Source of the DNA: an uncultured Prevotellaceae bacterium
GTDB lineage: Bacteria > Bacteroidota > Bacteroidia > Bacteroidales > Bacteroidaceae
Length of the DNA: 64,000 nucleotides
NCBI GenBank assembly: GCA_937891085.1
Contig: CALAEY010000012.1
Coordinates: forward strand, 1-64,000
Reading direction: 5' to 3'
The notes under the pieces were generated by a model. The model was given only the letters and a program-made list of their open reading frames with translations. It ran no database searches and had not been told where the DNA came from. Shown here piece after piece: positions 1 to 8,213 of this stretch (its first letter is position 1; every line of letters starts with the position of its first letter). The translations under genes and the position numbers were made by a program.

Positions 1-2
1 AT

Positions 3-737
3 GTCTATACGGGTACACCATTGGCCTTGAAGAAGAAGGTGAATGAGCAGAATTTCGGCTCTGGCCTTGCCACTCGCCTTACCTGCATCCCTCTGCCATC
101 AACCAATTTCGAGATGATGAGTCGTGAAAGAACGGTAGACTATGACAGCGATGCTCGCTTGAAGGAATGGGCATTCAAGCTGGATCGCATGAAGGGTGAG
201 CTGAGCGTTCAGAAGATCGTGGATGAGCTCTATGAGTGGACTGCCCGCCGTATGGCTGATGCCAAGGACAATGAGTCTCGTGCTGACGAGATGCTGCTGA
301 AGCGCTGTGCTTATCATGGACTCAACTTTGCTGCGCCTTTCATCGTGATGCGTCACTGGGATGCCATGCAGCAGGAAGGCGACTACTGGTGTGGCACGTT
401 TGAGACAGACGATATCGACTGGCAGCTCGCAGAGCTAATCGTCAATATGCAGTTCGCCTGTCAGAAGCACTACTTCGGAGCGATGGCAGAAGCTTATTTC
501 GACAACAAGCTGCGTGATGCCTCAGTCAATGTGCAGCGCAGACAGAAGACATTCGATGGGTTCGCAATGTTACCAGAGAAATTTACCACAGAGGATGTGA
601 TGCGCTGCTTCGGTCTGAACAGCGAGGCTACTGCCAGAACTCGCACGGCCCGACTGATGGAGGATCACCTTATAGAAAAGTGTGGCACGGCGAAGCGGAA
701 GGGCATCTATCGGAAAACGGGAAGGGCAATGATGTGA
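3..737 (+). CDS. DUF3987-type primase/helicase-like protein, C-terminal part
   Basis: The reading frame is open to the left edge, so the gene is cut by the window; about 244 C-terminal residues remain and the true start is outside. The visible part resembles the end of the long DUF3987 proteins common in Bacteroidales, with GSGLATR near the beginning of the visible part and a winged-helix-like C-terminus (FTTEDVMRCFGLNSEATART). In this family the ATPase core lies upstream, outside the window. Known relatives occur in accessory or integrated-element loci, often near peptidoglycan hydrolases, as here. The actual function is not established; naming rests on recognition of the C-terminal region only. 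The stop codon runs directly into a heptamer tandem repeat. Confidence 0.6.
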   Translation, partial: VYTGTPLALKKKVNEQNFGSGLATRLTCIPLPSTNFEMMSRERTVDYDSDARLKEWAFKLDRMKGELSVQKIVDELYEWTARRMADAKDNESRADEMLLKRCAYHGLNFAAPFIVMRHWDAMQQEGDYWCGTFETDDIDWQLAELIVNMQFACQKHYFGAMAEAYFDNKLRDASVNVQRRQKTFDGFAMLPEKFTTEDVMRCFGLNSEATARTRTARLMEDHLIEKCGTAKRKGIYRKTGRAMM

Positions 738-792
738 ACGTTAAACATTAAACGTTAAACATTAAACATTAAACATTAAACGTTAAACATTA
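737..792. repeat. Heptamer tandem repeat AAC(A/G)TTA x8
   Basis: Eight consecutive 7-nt units AACGTTA or AACATTA start on the last base of the DUF3987 stop codon. They are followed by a short GGCTTCGCC hairpin-like stretch and by three more heptamers near 810-830 (GCGACAT, GCAACAT, GCGACAT). Confidence 0.9.
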
Positions 793-849
793 CGGCTTCG
801 CCCAAGTGCGACATGCAACATGCGACATTCAAAAATTAAAAGATTGGAA

Positions 850-1338
850 ATGGAAAAATTATCGGAACATTTTACATTGGAGGAACTTTGTAAGACAATG
901 GTGCGGACGGCGGAGGGGAATACTCCCCTGCCCCTGCACAGGGAGAATCTGAGACTATTGTGCTTGGAGTGGCTAGAGCCATTGCGAGAGGCATATAATA
1001 AGCGGTATGTGCTGGAGAAGGGAGAGGACTATACCACCTCACGTGATGTGGAGCCTATCATCATCAGTAGTGGGTACCGCTCGGTGGCGGTGAACAAGGC
1101 TGTGGGCGGGGCTGCCAACAGTAATCACCTCGCGGGTTGTGCCGTGGACATCCGAGCTGTGGGCTTGGAGCAGGCACTGCGCTATGCAGTACTGCTACTG
1201 GATATTAGTGATGAGCGCAAGGCGGACTTCGACGAGCTGTTGCTGGAACACAATGCGCGTGGCAGCTATTGGATTCACTTGGCGGTGAGGCCATGTGGGA
1301 ATAGGAGGAGGGTGAGAACATTAAACATTAAACATTAA
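850..1338 (+). CDS. M15A-type D-Ala-D-Ala carboxypeptidase-like protein
   Basis: A 162-residue cytosolic-looking protein without a signal peptide. It shows the M15 zinc peptidase pattern: SGYRS, then SNHLAGCAVDI (first His and Asp ligands), and WIHLAV near the C-terminus (last His ligand). Members cleave peptidoglycan peptides, and the short forms are typical of phages and integrated elements. The ATG at 850 is chosen; an in-frame ATG at 820 lies within heptamer repeats. The C-terminal residues TLNIKH are encoded by the next heptamer array, so the array has apparently replaced or extended the natural end of the gene. It follows the DUF3987 gene on the same strand. Confidence 0.75.
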   Translation: MEKLSEHFTLEELCKTMVRTAEGNTPLPLHRENLRLLCLEWLEPLREAYNKRYVLEKGEDYTTSRDVEPIIISSGYRSVAVNKAVGGAANSNHLAGCAVDIRAVGLEQALRYAVLLLDISDERKADFDELLLEHNARGSYWIHLAVRPCGNRRRVRTLNIKH

Positions 1339-1365
1339 ACATTAAACATTAAACGTTAAACATTG
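1317..1365. repeat. Heptamer tandem repeat AACATTA x7 overlapping gene end
   Basis: Five AACATTA units, then AACGTTA and AACATTG. It is the same unit as the array at 737-792, so the two arrays bracket the M15 peptidase gene. The first three units are inside its reading frame. Confidence 0.9.
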
Positions 1366-1385
1366 AGGCGATTCGTCGATAAAAA

Positions 1386-1437
1386 AGGGCTGTTTGTCGA
1401 TTCTGTTTTTACAGGAAGGCAGACAGCCCTATCTTTG
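1386..1437 (+). promoter_or_regulatory. Promoter of efflux operon with inverted repeat
   Basis: A -7 box TATCTTTG at 1430-1437 lies about 50 nt before the TolC-family ATG; the -33 position is T-rich but not a clean TTG. An inverted repeat, AGGGCTGT at 1386-1393 and ACAGCCCT at 1423-1430, spans the -33 region and touches the -7 box, which would suit an operator. Read on the minus strand the same hairpin ends in a T run. Confidence 0.6.
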
Positions 1438-1487
1438 TGCTCAGAAAAAATAACGCCAAACAGATAACAATTAAAAAGGATTAGAAT

Positions 1488-2882
1488 ATGAAGGCAAAAA
1501 GAATGACATGGATGATGGCTTGCCTGCTGTGCGGAAGCACACTGATGGCTCAGGAAGTGAGCACGGAGCAAGCCGCGAGCGAAGGCACGACACAGACCGT
1601 GCGGCCTCAGCAATGGACCCTGCAGAGCTGCATAGACTATGCACTGGAGCAGAATATCACCATCCGCCGCAACCGCCTGACCGCTGCCAGCAGCGATATC
1701 GACGTGTTGACCGCCAAGGCCGACTTCCTGCCCAGCATCACTGGTAGTCTGAGCGGAAGCTTGCGCAACAGCCCTTGGGCACAGAGCTCCATGAGCTTCA
1801 CGGGTGAGGGTATCTCTGCTACCTCTAACAAGACATCTTACAGCAGCAATGCCAGCGTGAACCTGAACTGGACACTGTTCAACGGCAAACGTATGAACAC
1901 GCTGAGACAGAACGAAGTGAACGCAGAGATCAGCGACCTGAACGTGGAGGAGAGCGAGAACACCATTATTCAGAACATCACGCAGATGTATATCCAGATT
2001 CTCTACTCTGCAGAGGCTGTGAAGGTGAACGAGGCCAACTTGGAACTGAGCAAGGCCAATCTGGAACGCGGTCGGCAGATGTTCGAGGCTGGTAGCATCT
2101 CTAAGGTGGATCTGGCACAGCTGCAGACGCAGGTGAGCCAGGATGAGTACTCGCTGGTGAACGTAGAGGCACAGCTGATAGACTACAAACTGCAGCTGAA
2201 GCAGCTCTTGGAGATCGAGGGCGACGAGGAGATGGACATCTACATGCCTGAGCTGAGCGATGAGAATGTGCTCTCGCTGCTCCCTGATAAGAATGATGTG
2301 TATATGACTGCCCTGGTGAACCGTCCTGAAATCCTGTCGGCTCAGAAGAACATCGATGCAGCCGACCTGAACATCAAGATTCAGAAAGCAGGCTACCTGC
2401 CATCACTGAGCATGAGCGCCAATGCCGGTACCAACGCCATGAGCGGTATCAACACCGGACTGGGCCAGCAGGTGAAGAAGAATGAGAGCAACAACATCAG
2501 CCTGAACCTGAGCATCCCAATCTTCGACAAGCGCCAGACAAAGAGCAACATCCAGAAGGCGAAGATCCAGAAGAACCAGCAGGAGCTGGCGCTGCAGGAT
2601 GCACAGAAGACGCTGTACAGAAACATTGAGAACTTGTGGCAGAACGCCAACACGGCTCAGAAGCAGTATGTGGCTGCCAGTGCCAACTTGGAGAGCTCGC
2701 AGACCAGCTATGACATGACGCAGGAACAGTTCAACCTGGGTATGAAGAATACCATCGAGCTGCTGCAGGAACGCAACAACCTGCTCTCAGCACAGCAGCA
2801 GAGACTGCAGGCTAAGTACACTGCCATCATGAACGAGCAGCTGCTGAAGTTCTATGCAGGCGAGAACATCACGTTGGAATGA
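1488..2882 (+). CDS. TolC family outer membrane efflux protein
   Basis: 464 residues, the usual length for a TolC-family outer membrane factor. A signal peptide (MKAKRMTWMMACLLCGSTLMAQ region, cleavage after about residue 22) is followed by two long helical repeats rich in Asn, Gln and Leu, each typical of an OEP domain. It forms the outer membrane exit duct for the adaptor and ABC transporter encoded just downstream on the same strand. Spacing to the adaptor gene is 58 nt and contains a tandem 8-mer repeat. The substrate is unknown. Confidence 0.92.
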   Translation: MKAKRMTWMMACLLCGSTLMAQEVSTEQAASEGTTQTVRPQQWTLQSCIDYALEQNITIRRNRLTAASSDIDVLTAKADFLPSITGSLSGSLRNSPWAQSSMSFTGEGISATSNKTSYSSNASVNLNWTLFNGKRMNTLRQNEVNAEISDLNVEESENTIIQNITQMYIQILYSAEAVKVNEANLELSKANLERGRQMFEAGSISKVDLAQLQTQVSQDEYSLVNVEAQLIDYKLQLKQLLEIEGDEEMDIYMPELSDENVLSLLPDKNDVYMTALVNRPEILSAQKNIDAADLNIKIQKAGYLPSLSMSANAGTNAMSGINTGLGQQVKKNESNNISLNLSIPIFDKRQTKSNIQKAKIQKNQQELALQDAQKTLYRNIENLWQNANTAQKQYVAASANLESSQTSYDMTQEQFNLGMKNTIELLQERNNLLSAQQQRLQAKYTAIMNEQLLKFYAGENITLE

Positions 2883-2900
2883 TGCAGACATCATTCCAAG

Positions 2901-2932
2901 ATTAAAAGATTAAAAAATTAAAAGATTAAAAT
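2901..2932. repeat. Octamer tandem repeat ATTAAAA(G/A/T) x4
   Basis: Four 8-nt units in the spacer between the outer membrane protein and adaptor genes. There is no coding or terminator character. Confidence 0.8.
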
Positions 2933-2940
2933 ATACAGTT

Positions 2941-4119
2941 ATGAAGAAGAAGATTATTTGGGCAGTAGTGGCCGTAGTGGCTGTGCTGGCAATAGGTTTC
3001 TGGCTCTTCGGAGGTTCGTCAGACGCTCAGCGAGTGAACATCGTGACGGCTCCTGTGACCAGAGGAAACGTTTCTGAGTCTATCACCGCCACGGGTGCCA
3101 TAGAGCCTGTGACAGAGGTGGAAGTGGGTGCACAGGTGACAGGTATCATCGACCGCATCTATGTGGACTATAACTCGGAAGTGAAGAAGGGTGAGCTGAT
3201 AGCTGAGATCGACAAGGTGACCCTGATGAGTGACCTGAACAGCTCTCAGGCCAATTACAACGGTTCGAAAGCCAGCTATGAATATCAAGAGAAGCTCTAT
3301 AACCGTAACAAGACGCTGCACGACAAGCAGCTCATCAGCGACCAAGAGTACGACCAGAGCCTCTACAACTATCAGAATGCCAAGGCTCAGTTTGAGCAAA
3401 GCAGTGCCAACCTGGCCAAGGCACAACGCAACCTCTCCTATGCCACCATCTACTCACCCATTGACGGTGTGGTGATAAACAAGGCCGTGGAAGAGGGACA
3501 GACCGTGACCTCAGGCTTCAACACCCCTACCTTATTTAATATAGCTGCTGACCTAACTCAGATGCGTGTGATTGCCGATGTTGACGAGGCTGACATAGGC
3601 GGTATAGAGGAAGGCCAACGCGCCACCTTCACCGTGGATGCCTATCCAGACGAGACATTCGAGGGCACCGTGGTACAGGTTCGCTTAGGCGAGAGCAGCT
3701 CATCCACCACCTCCAGCAGCGTAGTGACCTATGAAGTGGTGATTAATGCCCCAAATCCAGACCTGCGCCTGAAGCCAAGGTTGACTGCCAACGTGACCAT
3801 CTACAAGCAGGAGAAGCAGAACGTGATCGTGGTGCCAAGCCGTGCCCTGCGTTTCACCCCGACTCCTGAGATTGGTGCCACCCAGATCAACGACGTGAAC
3901 GCTCCCCAGAAGGTTTGGACCAAGGAAGGCACCGTATATACCGCTCATGCAGTGACTGCCGGTCTGTCGGGCAACGGTGTTACAGAAGTCACAGGTGTAA
4001 GTGAAGGACTGGAAGTGGTGACCGAAGCTACCTCGATGGTACGCCAGAACTCCATGATGATGGGCGGAGGCGGAGGCCCAGGCGGAGGTCCAGGTGGAGG
4101 TCCAGGTGGTCCAATGTAA
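2941..4119 (+). CDS. MacA/HlyD-type periplasmic adaptor subunit
   Basis: 392 residues. An N-terminal membrane anchor (about residues 4-24) is followed by a barrel-sandwich region (VEVGAQVTGIIDRIYVDYNS), a helical hairpin rich in Asn/Gln/Lys (about 80-160), the second lipoyl half (ATIYSPIDGVVINKAVEEG) and a beta-barrel/membrane-proximal region. It should bridge the inner-membrane MacB-type pump to the TolC-like duct. The last 21 residues are an unusual Met/Gly/Pro tail (MMMGGGGGPGGG onward). It is the second gene of the efflux operon. Confidence 0.92.
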   Translation: MKKKIIWAVVAVVAVLAIGFWLFGGSSDAQRVNIVTAPVTRGNVSESITATGAIEPVTEVEVGAQVTGIIDRIYVDYNSEVKKGELIAEIDKVTLMSDLNSSQANYNGSKASYEYQEKLYNRNKTLHDKQLISDQEYDQSLYNYQNAKAQFEQSSANLAKAQRNLSYATIYSPIDGVVINKAVEEGQTVTSGFNTPTLFNIAADLTQMRVIADVDEADIGGIEEGQRATFTVDAYPDETFEGTVVQVRLGESSSSTTSSSVVTYEVVINAPNPDLRLKPRLTANVTIYKQEKQNVIVVPSRALRFTPTPEIGATQINDVNAPQKVWTKEGTVYTAHAVTAGLSGNGVTEVTGVSEGLEVVTEATSMVRQNSMMMGGGGGPGGGPGGGPGGPM

Positions 4120-4123
4120 TTTC

Positions 4124-4221
4124 ATTGAACATTGACCATTGAACATTATAAATAATACGAACATTGAAATTGGCTGAGAACACATTCCGCATGGAATAAT
4201 GTTCAATGGTCAATGTTCAAT
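4124..4221. repeat. 26-bp perfect inverted repeat made of heptamers between macA-like and macB-like genes
   Basis: Bases 4124-4149 are the exact reverse complement of 4196-4221, with 46 nt between. Each arm consists of 7-nt units (ATTGAAC, ATTGACC; GTTCAAT, GGTCAAT). In the mRNA this would form a long hairpin inside the operon just before the ABC ATPase start. There is no T run after it, so it is not an intrinsic terminator. Confidence 0.9.
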
Positions 4222-4241
4222 GTTCAATAAAAAGAGAAGAA

Positions 4242-4991
4242 ATGAGTAAACCAGTTATAGAACTACAGAACGTAAAGCGCAAATTCATCGTGGGGGAAGA
4301 AGTGGTAAGAGCCCTTCGGGGCGTGAGCTTCACCATCAACGAGGGTGAGTTTGTGACCATCATGGGAACGTCAGGTTCGGGTAAGAGTACCTTGCTGAAT
4401 ACACTGGGTTGCCTCGACACCCCTACCAGCGGTGAGTACATCCTCGACGGAACCCCCGTGCGCACCATGAGCCGCAACCAGCGTGCCATCTTGCGCAACC
4501 GCAAGATTGGGTTTGTGTTCCAAAACTACAACCTGCTGGCTAAGACCACGGCTGTGGAGAACGTGGAACTGCCGCTGATGTACAACAGCGAGGTGTCGGC
4601 CTCTGAGCGCCGTCGCCGTGCCATCGAAGCCCTGAAGGCCGTGGGTCTGGGCGACCGCCTGGAACATAAGAGCAACCAGATGAGTGGTGGACAGATGCAA
4701 CGCGTGGCCATTGCCCGTGCCTTGGTGAACAACCCTGCCGTGATCCTGGCCGATGAAGCCACAGGTAACCTGGATACCCGTACCTCATTCGAGATCTTGG
4801 TACTGTTCCAGAAGCTGCATGCCGAAGGACGCACGATCATCTTCGTGACGCACAATCCTGAGATTGCCCAATACAGCAGCCGCACCATCACCCTGCGTGA
4901 CGGGAAGATTAAGGATGACATCGTGAACAACAATATCCTCAACGCTGCCAAGACACTGGCTGAGCTGCCGATACCAGACGAGAACAATTAA
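4242..4991 (+). CDS. MacB-type ABC transporter ATP-binding protein
   Basis: 249 residues. Walker A GTSGSGKST (about residue 42), Q-loop FQNYNLL, signature MSGGQMQRVAIARAL, Walker B VILADEATGNLD and H-loop VTHN are all present, as in LolD/MacB ATPases. The ATG at 4242 is chosen because it is preceded by AAGAGAAG; an in-frame ATG at 4206 lies inside the inverted repeat and would add only non-homologous residues. It energises the FtsX-type permease encoded next. Confidence 0.93.
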   Translation: MSKPVIELQNVKRKFIVGEEVVRALRGVSFTINEGEFVTIMGTSGSGKSTLLNTLGCLDTPTSGEYILDGTPVRTMSRNQRAILRNRKIGFVFQNYNLLAKTTAVENVELPLMYNSEVSASERRRRAIEALKAVGLGDRLEHKSNQMSGGQMQRVAIARALVNNPAVILADEATGNLDTRTSFEILVLFQKLHAEGRTIIFVTHNPEIAQYSSRTITLRDGKIKDDIVNNNILNAAKTLAELPIPDENN

Positions 4992-4992
4992 T

Positions 4993-5020
4993 AATTGACA
5001 ATTGAAAATTGACAATTGAG
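4993..5020. repeat. Heptamer tandem repeat AATTGA(C/A/G) x4
   Basis: Four 7-nt units in the 34-nt spacer between ATPase and permease genes, ending 5 nt before the permease ATG. Confidence 0.85.
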
Positions 5021-5025
5021 AAGTT

Positions 5026-6246
5026 ATGAATATTACGAATCTTTTTAAAATAGCACTAAAGGCCATAGCCAACAACAAGACCCGCTCATTGCTCACTATG
5101 CTGGGCATCATCATCGGCATTGCCTCCGTGATAGCCATGTTGGGATTCGGCCAAGGAACGCAAAACTCCATCAAGGAGCAGATTTCGTCGATGGGTTCGA
5201 ATATGATCATGATCAACCCAGGCGGTGAGCGCCGTGCCGGACAGCGTATGGATGCCAGTTCCATGCAGACGCTGAAGATGGAAGACTATGAAGCCATACG
5301 CAACGAGTGCAGCCATGTGAGCTACGTGAGTCCAAGCGTGTCAAGCTCAGGTCAGCTGGTGGCAGGTAACAACAACTACCCATCATCTATTACCGGTTGC
5401 AGCCCCGACTACCTGAAAATCCGCCAGCTGAATATGCAAGAAGGCGAAATGTTTAGCGAACAGGACGTAAAGACAGCCGCCAAGGTAGTGATACTGGGTA
5501 AGACTATCGTAGACAACCTGTTCCCCAACGAGGATCCTATAGGGAAGACCATCCGCGTAAACCAGATTCCGTTTCAAGTGGTGGGCGTATTGGAGAGCAA
5601 GGGTACCAACAGCATGGGTATGGACCAAGACGAGATTGTGCTGGCTCCCTACACCACCGTAATGAAGCGCATGCTCTCACAGAGCCACTTGCAAGGCATT
5701 CAGGCCAGTGCCGTGACCGAAGAAGCCACCGACCTTGCCATGAACGAGATTGAGGAAGTGCTGCGCCGCAACCACCGCCTGAAAGACGGTGATGAGAACA
5801 ACTTCACCATGAACTCTATGGAAGAAATCATGGAGACCATTGACACTACCATGGGTATGATGACCATGCTATTGGCAGCCATCGCCGGCATCTCACTGGT
5901 GGTAGGCGGCATCGGCATCATGAACATCATGTATGTAAGTGTGACCGAGCGCACCAAGGAAATCGGTCTACGTATGTCAGTGGGTGCCCGTGGCATCGAC
6001 ATCCTGAGCCAGTTCCTGATAGAAGCCATATTGATTTGCCTTACGGGAGGTATCATCGGTATCATCCTTGGCTACGGGCTGGGAGCCATCGTGGAGATGT
6101 TCGTTGACCAGATATCCGTTTCTATCTCACCCACATCGGTAATCATGGCCTTCGGTGTATGTGTGATTATCGGCATCTTCTTCGGCTGGTATCCTGCCAA
6201 GAAGGCTGCTAATCTGGATCCTATCGAAGCTTTGAGATACGAGTAG
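5026..6246 (+). CDS. MacB-type ABC transporter permease (FtsX fold)
   Basis: 406 residues. One N-terminal membrane helix (LLTMLGIIIGIASVIAMLGF) is followed by a large periplasmic MacB core (about 45-270), then three C-terminal helices of the FtsX domain (IAGISLVVGGIGIMNIMYVS; LICLTGGIIGIILGYGLG; IMAFGVCVIIGIFFGW) and the family ending YPAKKAANLDPIEALRYE. With the preceding ATPase, adaptor and TolC-like protein it completes a tripartite MacAB-TolC type exporter. The sensor kinase gene begins 6 nt after its stop. Confidence 0.93.
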   Translation: MNITNLFKIALKAIANNKTRSLLTMLGIIIGIASVIAMLGFGQGTQNSIKEQISSMGSNMIMINPGGERRAGQRMDASSMQTLKMEDYEAIRNECSHVSYVSPSVSSSGQLVAGNNNYPSSITGCSPDYLKIRQLNMQEGEMFSEQDVKTAAKVVILGKTIVDNLFPNEDPIGKTIRVNQIPFQVVGVLESKGTNSMGMDQDEIVLAPYTTVMKRMLSQSHLQGIQASAVTEEATDLAMNEIEEVLRRNHRLKDGDENNFTMNSMEEIMETIDTTMGMMTMLLAAIAGISLVVGGIGIMNIMYVSVTERTKEIGLRMSVGARGIDILSQFLIEAILICLTGGIIGIILGYGLGAIVEMFVDQISVSISPTSVIMAFGVCVIIGIFFGWYPAKKAANLDPIEALRYE

Positions 6247-6252
6247 TAGTAA

Positions 6253-7371
6253 ATGAACGAGAAAGAACTAAATATACGAAGCCTGCTCAACATCATCATT
6301 CACGTGGTGATGTGGGGCTTCGCATTTTTCTTTCCCTACCTGATGATGACACGTGGTGGGTCGGAGGTTCCTTTTTCTGAATACGTGTGGCGAAATTCCA
6401 TCTATTTCTTCATCTACATCGTATTCTTCTACATCAACCACAGCCTACTGATTCCACGCCTGCTGCTACAGCGCAAGTTCTGGCAATATGCCATCGCCCT
6501 GTTCGCACTTATAGTCATTGCCTCATTCCTCTCAGGCGTGATGCACCAAATGGAATTTGAGCGCATGTTCCAGCCATGGATGGAACGTGTGCCCTACGAA
6601 TACCGCGACCCTATACGAAATGCCGATATAGCCCGATGGAACATACTCATGATCATGGGGCGCGACTTCTTCATCATGACTCTGGTGGCTACCATCACAG
6701 CCATAGTGAGAGTGATAGAGGCCTGGAATGAGTTGGAATCGAGCAAGCGCGAGGCCGAGAAGCAGCGTATGGAAACGGAGCTGCAGCAACTGCGCAGCCA
6801 AATAAACCCGCACTTCCTGCTGAACACGCTGAACAACATCTACGCCCTGATAGCCTTCGACACTGACAAGGCACAGGAGGCTGTGCAGGAGCTGAGCCAA
6901 CTGCTGCGTCATGTGCTCTACGACAACAAGCAGAACTACACCACATTGGAGAAGGAAATGGAGTTCATGAAGAGCTACATAGACCTGATGCGCATCCGTC
7001 TGGCCTCGAACGTGACCATAGAAACTACCTACGACATGCGCGAAAACGATCAGACACAGATAGCACCGCTCATCTTCATCTCCCTGGTGGAGAACGCTTT
7101 CAAGCATGGCATCTCACCTACCGAACCCAGCTACATCAAGATACTCTTCAGTGAGAAGCTGGGCTATGTGCGCTGCGAGATCAAGAACAGCAACCATCGG
7201 AAGGTGGGCTATGACAAGAGCGGCAACGGCATAGGGCTGGAGCAGGTGCAGAAGCGTCTGGACCTGATGTACCCGAAGAGCTACGAATGGCACTATGGCC
7301 TGACTGATGACGGCACCGAATACATCTCCTCTCTGGAGATAAACACCAACACAGCTCCCTCACTGAGCTGA
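6253..7371 (+). CDS. LytS/YehU-type sensor histidine kinase
   Basis: 372 residues. Four N-terminal membrane helices (about 11-32, 49-66, 78-97, 135-154) and a short coiled coil precede a His_kinase (PF06580) domain with the phospho-acceptor in QINPHFLLNTLNN (His about 187). The ATPase N-box is LVENAFKHG and the G-box GNGIGLEQV. There is no extracytoplasmic domain of any size, so the signal is probably sensed in the membrane. It is co-directional and nearly contiguous with the efflux permease, and its likely partner is the LytTR regulator that follows. Confidence 0.92.
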   Translation: MNEKELNIRSLLNIIIHVVMWGFAFFFPYLMMTRGGSEVPFSEYVWRNSIYFFIYIVFFYINHSLLIPRLLLQRKFWQYAIALFALIVIASFLSGVMHQMEFERMFQPWMERVPYEYRDPIRNADIARWNILMIMGRDFFIMTLVATITAIVRVIEAWNELESSKREAEKQRMETELQQLRSQINPHFLLNTLNNIYALIAFDTDKAQEAVQELSQLLRHVLYDNKQNYTTLEKEMEFMKSYIDLMRIRLASNVTIETTYDMRENDQTQIAPLIFISLVENAFKHGISPTEPSYIKILFSEKLGYVRCEIKNSNHRKVGYDKSGNGIGLEQVQKRLDLMYPKSYEWHYGLTDDGTEYISSLEINTNTAPSLS

Positions 7372-7398
7372 GGAACACGGGTGTTTTTTGTAAATAAA

Positions 7399-7430
7399 TT
7401 TGGTATTCCGCTTACCTTGCACTATCTTTG
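7399..7430 (+). promoter_or_regulatory. Promoter of LytTR regulator gene
   Basis: TTTG at 7399-7402, a 20-nt spacer and TATCTTTG at 7423-7430, a close match to the Bacteroidetes consensus. It gives the response regulator its own promoter besides read-through from the kinase. Confidence 0.7.
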
Positions 7431-7451
7431 ACCCCACTTAACAAAAGCAGT

Positions 7452-8177
7452 ATGGCAAATATCCGTTGTGCAGTGATAGACGACGAGCCGTTGGCCCTGG
7501 GCCTGATGGCAAGCTACGTGAAGAAGACCCCCTTCCTGGAACTGGTGGGCAGCTACAGCAGTGCCATACAAGCCATGAACGAACTGCCCAACCACCCTGC
7601 AGACCTGCTCTTCCTGGACATACAGATGCCAGAGCTGAACGGGTTGGACTTCTCACGCATGGTGCCTGCGCAGACACGCATCGTCTTCACCACCGCCTTC
7701 GACCAGTATGCCATAGACGGCTACCGCGTGAATGCCCTGGACTATCTGCTGAAACCCATCTCCTACCCCAACTTCCTGCAGGCGGCACAGAAAGCACAAG
7801 AATGGTTCAAGCTCGTGGAGCAGAAGCAGCAGGAGACGGACGAGCCCGTCAGCATCTTCGTGAAGAGCGAATACAAGCAGGTGCAGGTGATGCTTGACGA
7901 CATCCTCTACATAGAAGGACTGAAAGACTACGTCAAGATCTACGAGGAAGGTCAGGACAAGCCCCTGCTCTCACTGATGAGCATGAAAAGCATGGAAGAA
8001 CTGCTGCCATCCAGCAGATTCCTGCGTGTGCACCGCTCCTACATCGTGCAGAAATCGAAGATCCGTGTGGTGGAACACAACCGCATCGTCTTCGGGAAAA
8101 CCTATATCCCTGTGGGCGACAGCTACAAGGAAGAATTCCAAGCCTTCCTCAACGAAAGAAGTTCGCCCAAACGATAA
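7452..8177 (+). CDS. LytTR family response regulator
   Basis: 241 residues. An N-terminal receiver domain has acidic pocket residues IDDEP, phospho-acceptor Asp56 in LLFLDIQMP, the conserved T in VFTTAF and K in LLKPI. The C-terminal LytTR DNA-binding domain starts near 140 (IFVKSEYKQVQ, LRVHRSYIV). The ATG at 7452 is chosen; a start eight codons earlier would lie at the expected transcription start. The natural output partner of the upstream kinase; LytTR targets usually carry paired direct repeats, which I could not assign. Confidence 0.92.
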   Translation: MANIRCAVIDDEPLALGLMASYVKKTPFLELVGSYSSAIQAMNELPNHPADLLFLDIQMPELNGLDFSRMVPAQTRIVFTTAFDQYAIDGYRVNALDYLLKPISYPNFLQAAQKAQEWFKLVEQKQQETDEPVSIFVKSEYKQVQVMLDDILYIEGLKDYVKIYEEGQDKPLLSLMSMKSMEELLPSSRFLRVHRSYIVQKSKIRVVEHNRIVFGKTYIPVGDSYKEEFQAFLNERSSPKR

Positions 8178-8213
8178 AGTCGCCCCATTCCGAACGCATT
8201 TACTCCGATTTAC

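Noticed and set aside
737..792. Tandem repeats considered as a CRISPR array
   Set aside because: Units are 7 nt with no spacers, and no cas genes are near.
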